Origin: Platanthera guangdongensis
Lineage: Eukaryota; Streptophyta; Magnoliopsida; Asparagales; Orchidaceae
DNA length: 64,000 bases
Assembly: GCA_039583875.1 (NCBI GenBank)
Contig: CM077153.1
Location: 114,200,568-114,264,567, forward strand
Direction of reading: 5' to 3'
Shown: one piece after another, positions 11,101 through 21,934 of the stretch
Layout: each line of letters starts with the position of its first letter
How positions within the stretch are numbered: position 1 is the first letter of the stretch
Notes under the pieces: model-generated
What the model saw: the letters and a program-made list of their open reading frames with translations, nothing else
Told to the model about the DNA's origin: nothing
The model's database searches: none
Position numbers and translations under genes: made by a program

Positions 11101-12297
11101 TCAGGACAGCTTCCCGAAAGGGATCTAGATAAGAAGCGGGTCAGGTATAAATCAGAATACTCCTTGTTGAAAGATAGGGCATTGTACCGTAAGACGCTAT
11201 CGGGTCTACTGGCTCGATGCGTATCTGAGGAGGAGGTTCCAAGGGTCCTGGAAGAAATTTATTCAGGGGAATGCGGGAGTCACTCAGGGAGTTGGACTTT
11301 AGAGGGGAGAGTGTTGAGGCAGGGATACTTCTGGCCTAGCCTCAGGAAAGATGGAGAAGAATTTGGAAAAAGATGCCAAAAGTGTCAGGAGTTTGGCCCC
11401 CTCCAACTCCTTCCCGCCCATAGGCAACGTACAATCACAGCTCCCGTGATATGGGGGCTAGATCTGGTGTGTCCTTTTCCCCAGGTTAGTGGCTAGAGGA
11501 AGTTTCTACTGGTCATGGTGGCTTACTTTTGAAAATGGCTGGATATGAAGGCATTGGATAAGGTGATTTCGCAGGTGGTCAAAAATTTCATATGGGGAGA
11601 GATCATCTGCAGGAATGGGCTACCACTGGCCATCGACACTGATAACGGACCCCAATTCCCTAGCAGGGAATTCATCGATTTCTACATCCGACTGGGCATA
11701 AACCTCCATTTTGCCTCGGTTCTTTATCCACAGAGAAATGGACAGGTTGAAATAGCAAACAAGATTATAGTTAATCTTTTAAAGAAGAAAGTGGAGAAAT
11801 TAAGAGGAAGTTGGGTGGAACAGCTTCCTTCGGTTCTCTGGGCCTTGAGGACCACGTCAAACACCACCACGAGGGACACTCCATTTAAACTTTCTCATGG
11901 CTCAGAGGCCGTCATACTGATAGAGTTCGAGGTCACATCCCCAAGAGTAGCCGCTGCAAGGAAGGGAGATGAAGGATGGAGGGCAGAGAATAAGGAGGAG
12001 CAAAAACTCTCTCTTGATTTGGTGGAAGAACTCAGGGATTTAACATTGATCAGGCAGGAAGAAATCAAGCGTCGGATGGTGAGATACTTTGACAAGCACA
12101 TAAGGGTCAAGCAATTCTAGAAGGGCGACTTGGTCCTCAAGAAAGTAGACACGGCAGGCAGAGGAGCATCAGTAGGAAAGCTCAATCCCAACTGGGAAGG
12201 TTCCTTTGTAGTGAAAGAGGTTTTGAAGTCAGGGGGTACCACGTCCAGGATGTGGACGGGGTATTCCTCGATCATGCCCGAAGCGGCGATGACTTAA
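11101..12297 (+). pseudogene. Integrase of Tat element T1
   Basis: Two open parts in one frame: 11164-11496 (zinc-binding H-H-C-C: HSGSWTLEGR then RCQKCQEF, ending in the WGLDLVCPFP block) and 11545-12120 (core: DTDNGPQF, then HPQRNGQ-type block with glutamate, then TTSNTTTRDTPFKLSHGSEA). Stops at 11494-11496 and about 11533 separate them. A TAG at 12118-12120 precedes the GDLVLKKV C-terminal block, which then loses frame near 12230. Tat B (61700-62922) shows the intact order. Confidence 0.87.
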
Positions 12298-12414
12298 AAA
12301 TATTTTATCCATAACATTTTTCATCTTTCAATGCTTGTAAAGTTGTGTTGAACTTTTGATATAATGGAATCGCAAGTGTCTTATTTCATGGAATGAGAGT
12401 GAAAAGGATGGATA
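12298..12414. other. Start of Tat T1 3' untranslated region
   Basis: AT-rich sequence directly after the integrase remnant with no coding signal. It leads into the tandem array. Confidence 0.6.
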
Positions 12415-13775
12415 GCAAGACCCCGAGTAGACCCACTAACCAGACTATCACTTAGCTAGCAGGGTACTAGGCTCACTCGGTGGATGAAGATGATTTGGAG
12501 AGGAGACCCCGAGCAGACCCGCTAACCAGGCTCTCACCTAGCAAGCAGGGCTGTAGGCTCACTCGGTGGTTGGAGATGAATTGGAGAGGAGACCTCGAGC
12601 AGACCCGATGACCAGGCTCTTACCTGGCTAGCAGGGCTATAGGCTCACTCGGTGGTTGGAGATGATTTGGAGAGGAGACCCCGAGCAGACCCACTGACCA
12701 GGCTCTCACCTAGCAGGCAGGGTTGTAGGCTCACTCGGTAGTTGTAGATGATTTGGAGAGGAGACCCCGAGCAGACCTGTTGACCAGGCTCTCACCTAGC
12801 TGGCAGGGCTATAGGCTCACTCGGTGGCTGGAGATGATTTGGAGAGGAGTCGTCGAGCAGACCCATTGATAAGGCTCTCACCTACCTGGCAGGGTTGTAG
12901 GCTGACTTGGTTGTTGAAGATGATTTGGAGAGGAGACCCCAGGCATACCCGCTGACCAGGCTCTCACCTAGTTGGCAAGGCTATAGGCTCACTCAGTAGT
13001 TGGAGACGATTTGGAGAGGAGACCCCAAGCAGACCTGCTGACAAGGCTCTCACCTAGTTGGTAGGGTTGTAGGCTCACTCGGTGGTTTGAGATGATTTGG
13101 AGAGGAGACCCCGAGCAGACCTGCTGACCAGGCTCTTACCTAGCTTGCAGGACTGTAGGCTCACTCGGTGGTTGGAGATGATTTGGAGAGGAGATCCCAA
13201 GCAGACCCGCTGACCAGGCTCTCACCTAGCTGGCAAGATTGTAGGATCACTCAGTGGTTGGAGATGATTTGGAGAGGAGACCACGAGCAAACCCGCTGAC
13301 CAGGCTCTCACCTAGCTGGCACGACTGTATGCTCACTCGGTGGTTGGAGATGATTTGGAGAGGAGTCCACGAGCAGACCCGCCAGCCAGGCTCTCACCTA
13401 GTTGGAAGGACTGTAGGCTCACTCGGTGGTTGGAGATGTTTTGGAGAGGAGACCCCGAGCAGACCCGCTGACCAGTCTCTCTCCTAGCTGGCAGGACTGT
13501 AGGCTCACTCGGTGGTTGGAGATGACTTGGAGAGGAGACCCCGAGCAGACCCGCTGATCAGGCTCTCACCTAGCTGACAGGGTTGTAGGCTCACTCGGTG
13601 GTTGGAGATGATTTAGAAAGGTGACCCCGAGCAGACCCGCTGACCATGCTCTCACCTAGCAGGCAGGGATGTAGGCTCACTCAGTGGTTGGAGATGATTT
13701 GGAGAGGAGACATCAAGCAGACCCGCTGGCCAGGCTTCCATCAAGCTGGCAGGGCTATAGGTTCACTCGGTGGCA
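12415..13775 (+). repeat. 86-bp tandem array, about 16 copies, in Tat 3' region
   Basis: The block GCTCACTCGG recurs at 12471, 12557, 12643 and 12729, and continues with the same 86-bp spacing to about 13765. Each unit reads roughly GGCTCACTCGGTGG, GATGATTTGGAGAGGAGAC, CCCGAGCAGACCCGCTGACC and CAGGCTCTCACCTAGC in order. Units differ by scattered substitutions. Tandem repeats in the hypervariable 3' untranslated region of Tat elements are known and can seed satellites. Short open frames over the array are artefacts. Confidence 0.95.
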
Positions 13776-14381
13776 AGACAAGTGATAAGATTACCTCAGA
13801 AAAATATCTAAACATATCAGATAATGAAGAAGGTTTATAGAGAACGAGAAACTCCTATGAGTGGGAGAGATTGTGAGATGTAAATGAGGATGTACATTCC
13901 CAACCAGCGCTCGACATAGAGGATCTCGCCTATAGCGAGTAGGCGCTTGATGGCAAAAGGCAGGCCTCGCATAAAAGGTTAAAGAGGGATGACTTCTCAC
14001 AAAAGTGGATTGATCTCCTGGGTCTACTCATGCCGGATTGGTCTTGAGGCAAAATGATGAGAAAAGACCAAATGGTCTCGCACACGGAGAAGGTGACAAG
14101 AAGGCTAACGACTCGCGCCCTAAACCGATTCGTAAGCGAGACCGCTGGGAGCTCTACCTCGCGAGTAGAAACAGAGCAGAGGGTTACCCACAATGAATAA
14201 AGTAAAATGAAATAAAAAGAAAATATCCCATGGGCGAGACGTGACATAAATTTTTATGTTCATTACAAAAAAATGTAGGGAGATTCACTCATGAACAAGC
14301 ATTTCAATGCTTCAAAAAATGAGTATACATGTAAAAGAAGCCAAAAAATGGGTAGAGGTCTCGGGCCCGGTTAACGCCCCT
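13776..14381. other. Tat T1 region between tandem array and antisense ORF
   Basis: About 600 bp with no convincing gene. It is rich in CTCGC and GCGAG words, several in inverted pairs (for example TCTCGCCTATAGCGAG near 13925 and CCTCGCGAG near 14157). The same words continue in the antisense ORF to the right. Since the ORF runs leftwards, this would be its 3' untranslated region. Confidence 0.5.
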
Positions 14382-15887
14382 TCACTCCTCTTCACTAGAA
14401 GTAGAATTGTCATCTGTCTCGCCGTAAAGCTGGGGGAACAGGTCGCGGGCTTTGACCGTCTTGGCATCTTCTCTGATAACCCCCAGCTCCTTCATCATCT
14501 TCAGGACGAGCTCGGATGTCTGGATGCTAGCGTCTCGGCAAAGGACATCGACCTCGTGCAAAGAGTAATGAGTGGGAGGGAGAGCTTGGAGTGGATCTGG
14601 ATAAGAGTGAAGCAGGGTGCTGTCCAGAAGGCAGGCGTTCTCAGCCTTTAATTTCCTGTTCTCCTCCTCCAAAGCTGCTATGCGCGAACGCATTCGATTG
14701 GCCTTCTCAACATCCTTCGAGAAGGCTATCAGTCAACAAAAATTAATGCAAGAGTGAAACTAGCAAGGAATGAAACTGGCAAAGGACAGCTAAAAGGCTT
14801 ACCACGCTGCCCTGCCTTTGGGCGAGAAGATTGTCGGCGACCGCCAGCCTCTTCTCGAGATCATCGGACTTCTCTCGCCCTGCGGCCAGGACCGTCTCGG
14901 CTTCCTTCCACTTCTTAATATTGAAAACGAGGCGGCGTGAGATGCGGTATGAGAGCTCCATGGCGCGAAATTGGGCCTGGTCGGTCTTCAAGACAAGGTC
15001 TTGCGATGACTCGTTGTCAAAGGGCTCAATCCCAAGGCCGCCATATAGCCCAGAGCCGAGGGAGAAGACGTGGCTGGTGGGGGGGACCCGCTCCTTCTAG
15101 GAAGGAAGGATAGTGGACACAAACAATCGGTTTGAGTCCTACCACAGCAGGACCTGGTTGCCGATGGCATCTTTTGCCACAGCCCCCATATTATAGTTTT
15201 GATGACAGGAAGGGGGTGGGCGACTGGAGGAGCCAGTTTCCCGAGGAGGAAGCTCGACGGATTGAGCGAAGGTTGTGGCAGTTCGGTCGGCTGGGGCCGT
15301 CTCGCGAGTAGGCGAGACGGCTTGACGGCGAGGTGATTGTAACTTTTCCACGGAGATGGGTGTTAGAGATCCCAACATCTCTTTCATTTCCTGGGGAGCA
15401 GTTCCCTTTTTCCCTTTTGACTATGACACCACCTTCTTGATCTTCTTTTTGGGGCTGTGCCGAGGTGCGGCAACATCATCCACAGCTCTTATCTTAGGGG
15501 CGTGGGTCAGTGATTCCTTCTCCACCTCTGCCGCCATACTGGCGAGGGCGAGACCTTTGGATGGTCGTGCACTACTCAGGTAGGGGTGATGGACCGGAAT
15601 ATTCTCTCCTAAACAAAAAAACGGTTAGAACAGAGCAAAGGAATGGTGAATATAATACTAAGGGGGTGCGAGTATACCTTCACCGGGGAAGACGAGAAGG
15701 ATCGAGTCGAGATCTCGCCGTAGGTACTTAACTTCAAAATTTTTCACTGTGAAGAAATCACAGAGAGCCTTTTCCGCGCCTCCGACCATGGGGGTCTCGT
15801 AATATATCTCGACAGGTGATACCGGGGCAAGTGGGATGCCTCCCAGATTTCTGCGAATGAAGACAAAGCGGGTGAGCCAGTGGTGGT
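14382..15887 (-). pseudogene. Antisense accessory ORF of Tat T1 (gypsy-type transposon domain family), spliced, interrupted by S2
   Basis: It runs opposite to pol. From 15887 leftwards the minus frame shows a W-L-T-R-F-V-F block, then IPLAPVSPVEIYYE and a C-terminal LRRDLDSILLVFPGEG-like block, which I recognise as the plant 'putative gypsy type transposon' family. A GT-AG intron of 69 bp (15609-15677) would join this in frame to a Pro/Ser/Lys-rich part (15139-15608). Next come a Lys/Glu/Ala helix-rich part (14743-14991) and, after another possible intron, a coiled coil with RIAALEEENRKLKAEN (14382-14693). Stops after the KKVVS block and the LLW block are shared with the duplicate at 21935, so decay predates duplication. 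The N-terminal part is cut off by S2. Confidence 0.7.
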
Positions 15888-17554
15888 TGTTGAATCCCTA
15901 GTTTGATTTGGGTTAGGTTGACTAATTAGGATGATTGACCCAACATGTATAGCCAGGGTCATGTCTGTGTCCTAGAGTCTAGGCTATGTCCGTAGAGTCA
16001 ACATTGCATGGACCAGCCAATAGAAGATAACAGAAGACTCAAGACTTAGAGAAAACTCAGCTCAGGAAAGTGAGTTCGACGTTCGTCGAACTCAGCTCGA
16101 CGAACTCAGAGACAATTCTCTACATTGAGCTCGACGAATTTCAACTCAGGTCGACGATTTCTGGTAGTTCAACTTCAACATTCTATGTCCAGAATCATTT
16201 CTCTGAACTCTATTCGACGAAGTTATGTTATCAGCTCGACGAATTTAGAGCACAGAATTGACAAGTTTTATCAGAAAGCAGTTAGCAGTTCTCAGGTCGA
16301 TGATCTTGGATCTTAGGTCGACAAACAACAATTATCTGGTCGAAGAACATGATTTCTCAGCTCGACGAACTCTGAACTCAGGTCGACGAAATCTGTTCTT
16401 TGCTCGACGAATTCTATGCAGATCCAGACTTGCATTTTTCCTTCTTTTGTCCTTATTTTATTGCAGTAATTGCTGAATAATCAATGCTTAATATTCTCTG
16501 AATATTACCGTTAGAAGCAGCATTGATTATGGTATTCATCAGGATTATTACTTGTCGTTTTTCAATAGGACAGTTGGGGAAATCCAATTAATGCAGATAT
16601 TCTATCCAGCCGTATTACATTATCCAGGCCGTCGACAATCAATGCAGAAAGGAATTCAAAAAATTCAAAGGAGATTGTTGACTGATCATATGAAAGAGAT
16701 TTTCTCTCTTTTCGAAAAAAAGAAGACACTGAGCAGCAAGTTCAGACCAGAAAGAGAATACAGGCTTACAGAGAAGATCAACAGCAATCTGATTCTAATC
16801 CTTCTCTATACAGAAAACAAACCAGTTTTCTCCTTGACATTGGTGAAAAAGAAGAAGAACATTCATTCCAAATCAGGAGTTTTCTTTAACCTTCACTCCA
16901 GGATTCTTCAAGGACAACAAAATCTTTATCAGTCAAGAAGTTCCTGGATTTCTTCTAGTCAAGGCTAAAGATAGAAGACCTACACCCTGAAGCAAAGCTC
17001 AAGTCTTCCTGAGTTCAATATCTCAGGGGGAGCTTTATCAATTTCAAAGATCCACTAGTATTCTCAGTTGACTTGGGAATGAGAAGACACCATAACTCTC
17101 TCACCCCCTCAATGTACAAAGGGTTCTTTAACTTCTTTCAAAAGTTATTCCTTGGTTGTTAGTCACCTGATCAAAGGACTTGAAGTGGTTTTTGAGCACC
17201 TTATCAAAAGCTCATTGGTGGCAGTCACCTGATCAAAACCTGTAGTGGATTACTACCAGGGTGGTAGAAGAGTGGATGTACCTAGGTTGGGGAACCACTA
17301 TAAAGTTCTTGTGTCGTCTAGTTGCCCTTTTCTTCTTGCTCTTGTTGTGCCTGTGTTAATTTTAGCCTTGTTGTTTCTGTGGTAGATTAGTTTTTTTTAA
17401 TGTGGCTGTGTTAAAATATTTTATATTAGATTGTCATTTTTGCTTACAGTGAATATTAGATGCTTTACTCTAATAATTTTGTACATTCTAAATAGTCTTT
17501 AGATAATCTATTCACCCCCACTCTAGAGTATATCTGGACTAACCCTTACTTTCA
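15888..17554 (+). repeat. 5' LTR of S2, duplicate 1 (1.67 kb)
   Basis: It starts TGTTGAATCCC and ends CTTACTTTCA, followed two bases later by the PBS. About eight exact TCGACGAA/TTCGTCGA words lie at 16078-16410, in the U3 half. A conserved GGGGAACCACTATAAAG block at 17290-17306 is a TATA candidate shared with the other two LTRs. Open frames of 60-140 aa within it have no family resemblance. Confidence 0.88.
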
Positions 17555-17556
17555 AT

Positions 17557-17567
17557 TGGTATCAAAG
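17557..17567 (+). other. Primer-binding site of S2, duplicate 1
   Basis: TGGTATCAAAG, which matches the initiator methionine tRNA complement except for one G-to-A change (CAGAG to CAAAG). The same change is present in duplicate 2, so it predates the duplication. Confidence 0.8.
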
Positions 17568-17659
17568 TAGTGTTTCTTTGGTTGTACAAGCTAACCCTTG
17601 AACCAAAAGATCCATTATTAGACCTAATCTTCTATTTTCTTTACGATTATTTTCACAGC

Positions 17660-19320
17660 ATGACACAGAATAAGGATTATGTAAGCACTAGACCTCTAGT
17701 GTGCAACTTAAATAAGTTTGTCATTTGGAAGGCAAGAATTAAACTTTATATGAATTCTATTGATGAGGACATTTACAACTCTATTTTGACAGGTCCTCCT
17801 CAACCAACTGCATCAACCTCAACATCAAGCACACATGCTGTTCCACCACCTGTGTAGATAGATGCTCAGAAGAAGTCTAAGATTGCTGATGCAAGGCCAT
17901 GAATATTCTGGCTCAGACTATGTCTGATAACATTTTCCAGAAGGTGGCTGAATGTACATCAGCCAAGGCTATTTGGGACTCTCTTAACCAGACGGTGGCT
18001 GGTTATGCTGATGAGAAGAAAGACAGAAGATCAACTCTCATATCCCAGTATGATAACTTCAAGAAGGATGAGTCAGAATCTGTTGCTGACATGTACAACA
18101 GATTGAGCTCAATAATCAATGAGCTAAAGACCCTAGACAAGGACATCACCCTTACTGAAGTAAATGATAAAATCCTCATGTGCTTCCCAAGCTCATGGGA
18201 TTCCAGGATCTGGTCAATCAAGGACGCCAGGAGTTTAAATGATATTTCCACAGAATCTCTATTGGGAAAGCTCAAGTCTTATGAGCAGCTAATAAAGTCT
18301 AGAGAAGCTGCAGAACAAAAGACTCATCCACCAGCAAGAAAGGAGCACAACATAGCATTCAAGGCTGCTGAAGAGACTGAAGCTTCAATGGCTAATGAGG
18401 AACTAAAGAGTCTCTTTGCCAAGAGATTTTACAAAATGGCAAGAATGGACTTCAGGAGAAAATCATCCTGGCATGATGATAATCCCAGGTATGATAAAAC
18501 TCCTACTAAAGAAGTAGTATGTTTTGAGTGCAGGAAACCTGGACACTTCATCTCAGAGTGTCCAGATAATCAGAAAGAAAGAAGAAGAGACAAGGACTCC
18601 AGAAAACAACAGCACAACAGACCTTCCTCCGGCAAACAAAAAAGGAAGGAGAAGCGCTTTGTTGTTGAAACCTGGAGTAACACAGAAGATGAATTCACAT
18701 CTTCCAGTTCCAGTGAAGAGGAATAAGAGGCAAAGGCCAGGGAAGTCTGCCTCATGGCCATCAATGCCTCTGGCAGTCCATTAGATGATGAAGTATCTGA
18801 TAATGAAGAGGCTTCAGAATTAGAAGCTGATCATGTATTATCCTTATTTGATTATAATTCTGATAGCTTCAAGACTGAATTTAAAAACATGTATATTGAT
18901 TTAATTAACTCTGAAAAAGAAATCAAAATACTTAGGGAAAGACTTATTAATCAAGAAAAATTGATTTCTGAAAATACTAAATTAAAAGATGAACTAATCC
19001 TAGCTAATGAACCAATTATTTCTTTAAAAACAAAGTTATGTGAGGCTAAGCAACTTGAGGAATCTCTCAATGGGAGAAGCCTAAAGCTGATGGACATCAC
19101 AAGAACAGTCAATGCCAGACTGAATGGAAAACTGGGCTTGGGTGCATCATCAATCTTGCCCCCCATACTTAAGAAGAACATATTAACAACCCCAATAAAA
19201 TTTGTTTCAGCTAAGGATAAAGAGGTAATAAATAATAAACAAACCACAGAAGAATTACCTAACTCTAGAAATCAAAAGAACAGAAACCAGAAAACTCTGA
19301 GTAAAAACAAAAGTTCACCA
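17660..19320 (+). pseudogene. Copia gag with CCHC zinc knuckle (S2, duplicate 1)
   Basis: Starts at MTQNKDYVS (17660). The capsid domain is split: a conserved tryptophan before IDAQ has become TAG near 17855, and a one-base deletion near 17893 shifts the frame. The frame is then open at 17899-18726 with the KAIWDSLNQTV block and the knuckle CFECRKPGHFISEC at about 18520-18560. A TAA at 18724-18726 interrupts a Ser/Glu-rich acidic stretch. The same frame resumes to 19398 with a coiled-coil-like part (NSEKEIKILRERLIN). Confidence 0.87.
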
Positions 19321-19779
19321 CATTTCGTCGAACTTAGATCGACGACATGTGCCTTGTTCGTCGAACTCCGATCGGCAATGTATGAACGCAAATATTAGCT
19401 ATAATAATTCCTCTTACTACGATCGACGAACTGTGTATGGTTCGTCTAGCAGAGATCGACGAACCTGGGGCACAGAAAATGAATATCTTCATTCTCTGAG
19501 CAGAGATCTACGAACTAATCTCATTTCGTCGAACTACGGTCGACGAACTCACAACTTTTCGTCGAACCCAGCCAGACTTAATAAAAATCATAATTTTAAC
19601 AAAACTTAAATTAACCTAGAAAACCTTTCAATCCACTTGCTGATTGGATTATTCCACCTAGAAGAATTCATCCCTTAGGATATAAAAGCCAACCTGAATG
19701 TTGATACATTTCTAGTTTTTCATATGAAAACAAACAAGGACCCAAGGTGACCTGGGTCAAGAACATCTAACTCATTTCC
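19321..19779 (+). other. Gag-protease linker of S2 duplicate 1 with TTCGTCGA cluster
   Basis: Translated low-complexity linker; 19349-19609 is open in one frame and reads Ser/Asn/Arg-rich sequence with DRRT and SSN-like words. The DNA alternates TTCGTCGAAC and GATCGACGAAC at about 19323-19565. A frameshift near 19370 separates it from gag. Confidence 0.7.
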
Positions 19780-21180
19780 TTGCAGGTGAATAACTATCCT
19801 ATCACTCAAAATAAGTGGTATCTGGATAGTGGGTGCTCAAAGCGTATGAATGGATGCAAGGACAACCTGATCAATTTCAAGGCAAAGCTGGGTCAAAAAG
19901 TGATCTTTGGAGATTCCAGCTTTGGACAAACTGAAGGCTATGGAGACTTCAACAGTGGGGCTGTCACATTCAAAAAAGTGGCATATGTGAATGGTCTCAA
20001 ACATAACCTAATATCCATAAGTCAGTTATGTGATGCAGGTTACCAGGTTTGCTTTACTAATTCAAAATGTATTATTTGTTCAAATAATCAAGCTGTTTTA
20101 ACTGCATGTAGACAAGGAAATATATACCTAGTAAACTTTAATTCTGCTAATTCAGAACTATGCTTATTCAATCAAGTTAGCAATAATAATATTATTTGGC
20201 ATAAAAGACTAGGTCATGTTAACCTTAAGAATATATCTAAGCTATCTAGGGACAACCTTGTCAGAGGATTGCCTTCTGGTCCCTATAAGAAGGAAAGCCT
20301 ATGCAAGGCTTGTCAAGAAGGCAAGCAAACTAAAAACAGTTTTAAGTCAATTAATAAGAGTGATTCACCTAAGATTCTGTACTTGCTACATATGGATCTC
20401 TTTGGAGCCATTGCTGTACAAAGTTAAGGAGGGAAGTCTTACACTCTAGACATTGTAGATGATTTCTCTAGATTCTCTTGGGTGTTCTTCTTGAGACACA
20501 ATTCAGACAACTTCAAACTCCTTACAAAATTTCTTAAGGGCATAAGGATTGAGTATTCTACTCCAGTTGTATTGATCAGAAGTGATCATGGTAATGAGTT
20601 TGAATCTCTTCCCATATAAAGATTCTGTGAGGAGGAAGGTATCAGACACCGTTTCTCTGCTCTTAGAACTCCTCAACAAAATGGGGTAGCATAAAGGAAA
20701 AATAGAATCCTCATTGAATCTGCAGGAACAATGCTTGCAGATGCACACATGCCCCTATCCTTTTGGGCAGAGGCTGTGAGCACGACAAATTATGTGTTGG
20801 ATAAAAGTTTAATACACAAACTTTAGGATAGGACTCCTTATGAATTACTCAAAGGGAAGAAATCTAAAATTGATTATTTTAGAATTTTTGTGTGTAGATG
20901 TTTCATTCACAATAATGACAAGAAATACATTAGAAAATTTGAAGCCAAAGCTACAGAGGGAATTTTTCTAGGTATTACCAAGTTAGCAACACTTATAGGG
21001 TGTTCAATAAATCATCATTAAAAATGGAAGAGTCTGTACACATTTCCTTTGATGAAGCTAACATGTACTACAAGGAGGACTCTTCTACCTCAGATCTTTT
21101 GCAGGTACCTCACTTATGTGAGAAATTGAAAGAATTAAACCTTACTCAGAAGGTCATATCTCATTCTCCTCCATAAGCTG
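19780..21180 (+). pseudogene. Copia protease and integrase (S2, duplicate 1)
   Basis: 19780-20427 (215 aa) holds the protease block WYLDSGCSKRMNG with intact DSG. Next are the VIFGDSSFGQ block, the LKHNLISISQLCD block, the GAG-pre-integrase zinc region (WHKRLGHVNLKNISKLS then CKACQEGK) and the start of the integrase core (HMDLFG). A TAA at 20425-20427 breaks the core. Downstream the RSDHGNEFES block, a TPQQNGVA block followed by a stop (GAA to TAA), and the FWAEAV block are recognisable to about 21000, with a frame break near 20970. Confidence 0.85.
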
Positions 21181-21934
21181 ATGAAGACAGTGAAGAAGAC
21201 TTTTTGGAAGTGTTTGAACCTACTCCAACAGTAGACATTATTCCACAAGAGGAATTAACTCCGAATGTTGTCGCTGAACCAACTCCACCCACTAACTTTG
21301 TCACACTAAGGGATCACCCTATATCTCAAGTGATTGGAGACATGTCAGTAGGTGTACAGAGAAGGCATCAACTCAACCAAGATGTGATGCATGCATGTTT
21401 CCTCTCTCAAGTTGAGCCTCAATCCATAAATGATGTTGAGCAAGATCCCCATTGGATCATTGCAATGCAAAAGAGGAGCTCAATCAATTTGAGAGATGTA
21501 GAGTTTGGGACTTGGTTCCAAGGCCCAAAGGCTATCCTGTAATTACAACCAAGTGGGTATTCAGAAACAAACTTGATGCCCATGGTGTAATTCTGAAAAA
21601 TATGGCTAGGCTTGTTGCTCAAGGTTATAGGTAAGAGGATGGAATTGACTATGACCAAACTTTTGCACCAGTTGCAAGGTTAGAGGCTATCAGAATTTTC
21701 CTTGCATATGCTGCCTACAAGAAGTTTAAAGTATATCAAATGGATGTCAAGAGTGCCTTTCTGAATGGAGTACTTAAAAAAGAGGTTTATGTTGAACAAC
21801 CTCCAGGTTTTATCACTCCAACTTATCCTTCATATATTTTTAGATTGCATAAAGCTCTTTATGGTTTAAAACATGCTCCAAGAGCTTGGTATGAGACCTT
21901 AGCTAGCTTCCTGATAGAGCATAAATTTACTAGA
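21181..21934 (+). pseudogene. Copia reverse transcriptase, truncated before YVDD (S2, duplicate 1)
   Basis: Open parts are 21204-21542, 21452-21634 (shifted frame with the [13 protein letters not shown] block) and 21740-21967 ([17 protein letters not shown] and [17 protein letters not shown] blocks). A stop (CAA to TAA) sits near 21632. RT stops at 21934 in the IEHKFTR block; the residues after that come from the antisense Tat ORF. The catalytic YxDD is absent. Confidence 0.87.

Larger units (their letters stand above)
10543..15887 (+). mobile_element. Tat-lineage Ty3/gypsy element T1, 3' half
   Basis: After LTR C1 the sequence enters the linker to a second (plant-type) RNase H domain, followed by integrase, a tandem array and an antisense ORF. 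A second RNase H domain before integrase and an antisense accessory ORF near the 3' LTR are established hallmarks of the Tat lineage. Gag, protease and RT lie left of C1, outside the window or deleted. The right side is interrupted at 15887/15888 by Sirevirus S2, and no Tat LTR is visible. Coding parts match Tat B at 61140-62922 but carry many stops, so T1 is older. Confidence 0.82.
14891..21934. repeat. Tandem segmental duplication, copy 1 (7.04 kb)
   Basis: This copy holds part of the Tat antisense ORF, the S2 LTR, gag, protease, integrase and the first part of RT. The next base (21935) restarts at the same antisense-ORF position and runs through the same S2 insertion junction. At the joint, RT sequence ending TTTACTAGA passes into sequence matching 14892 onward, with GA as shared bases. 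Copy 2 is 21935-41564; without Athila and one target-site copy it is 7.08 kb, which agrees in length. Confidence 0.85.
15888..21934 (+). mobile_element. Sirevirus-like copia element S2, duplicate 1, truncated in RT
   Basis: Plus-strand element inserted in the Tat antisense ORF. It has a 5' LTR, a methionine-type PBS, gag, protease, integrase and the N-terminal part of RT. It ends abruptly before the YVDD block, at the duplication joint. RNase H, the env-like ORF and 3' LTR are missing from this copy but follow in duplicate 2 (except the LTR). Many private stops and frameshifts are present. Confidence 0.88.

Noticed and set aside
12415..13775. Regular repeats that could suggest a CRISPR array
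   Set aside because: The 86-bp unit is repeated as a whole without unique spacers, it lies in a plant retrotransposon, and no cas-like gene is present.
14307..14651. Plus-strand frame of 114 aa opposite the antisense ORF
   Set aside because: The minus strand carries a convincing coiled coil at the same place and belongs to a conserved multi-part ORF; the plus frame has no support.
16552..16968. 138-aa frame in the S2 LTR, partly repeated in the second LTR at 23707-23955
   Set aside because: It is repeated only because the LTR is repeated. The reading frame is not kept between copies, and there is no resemblance to known domains.
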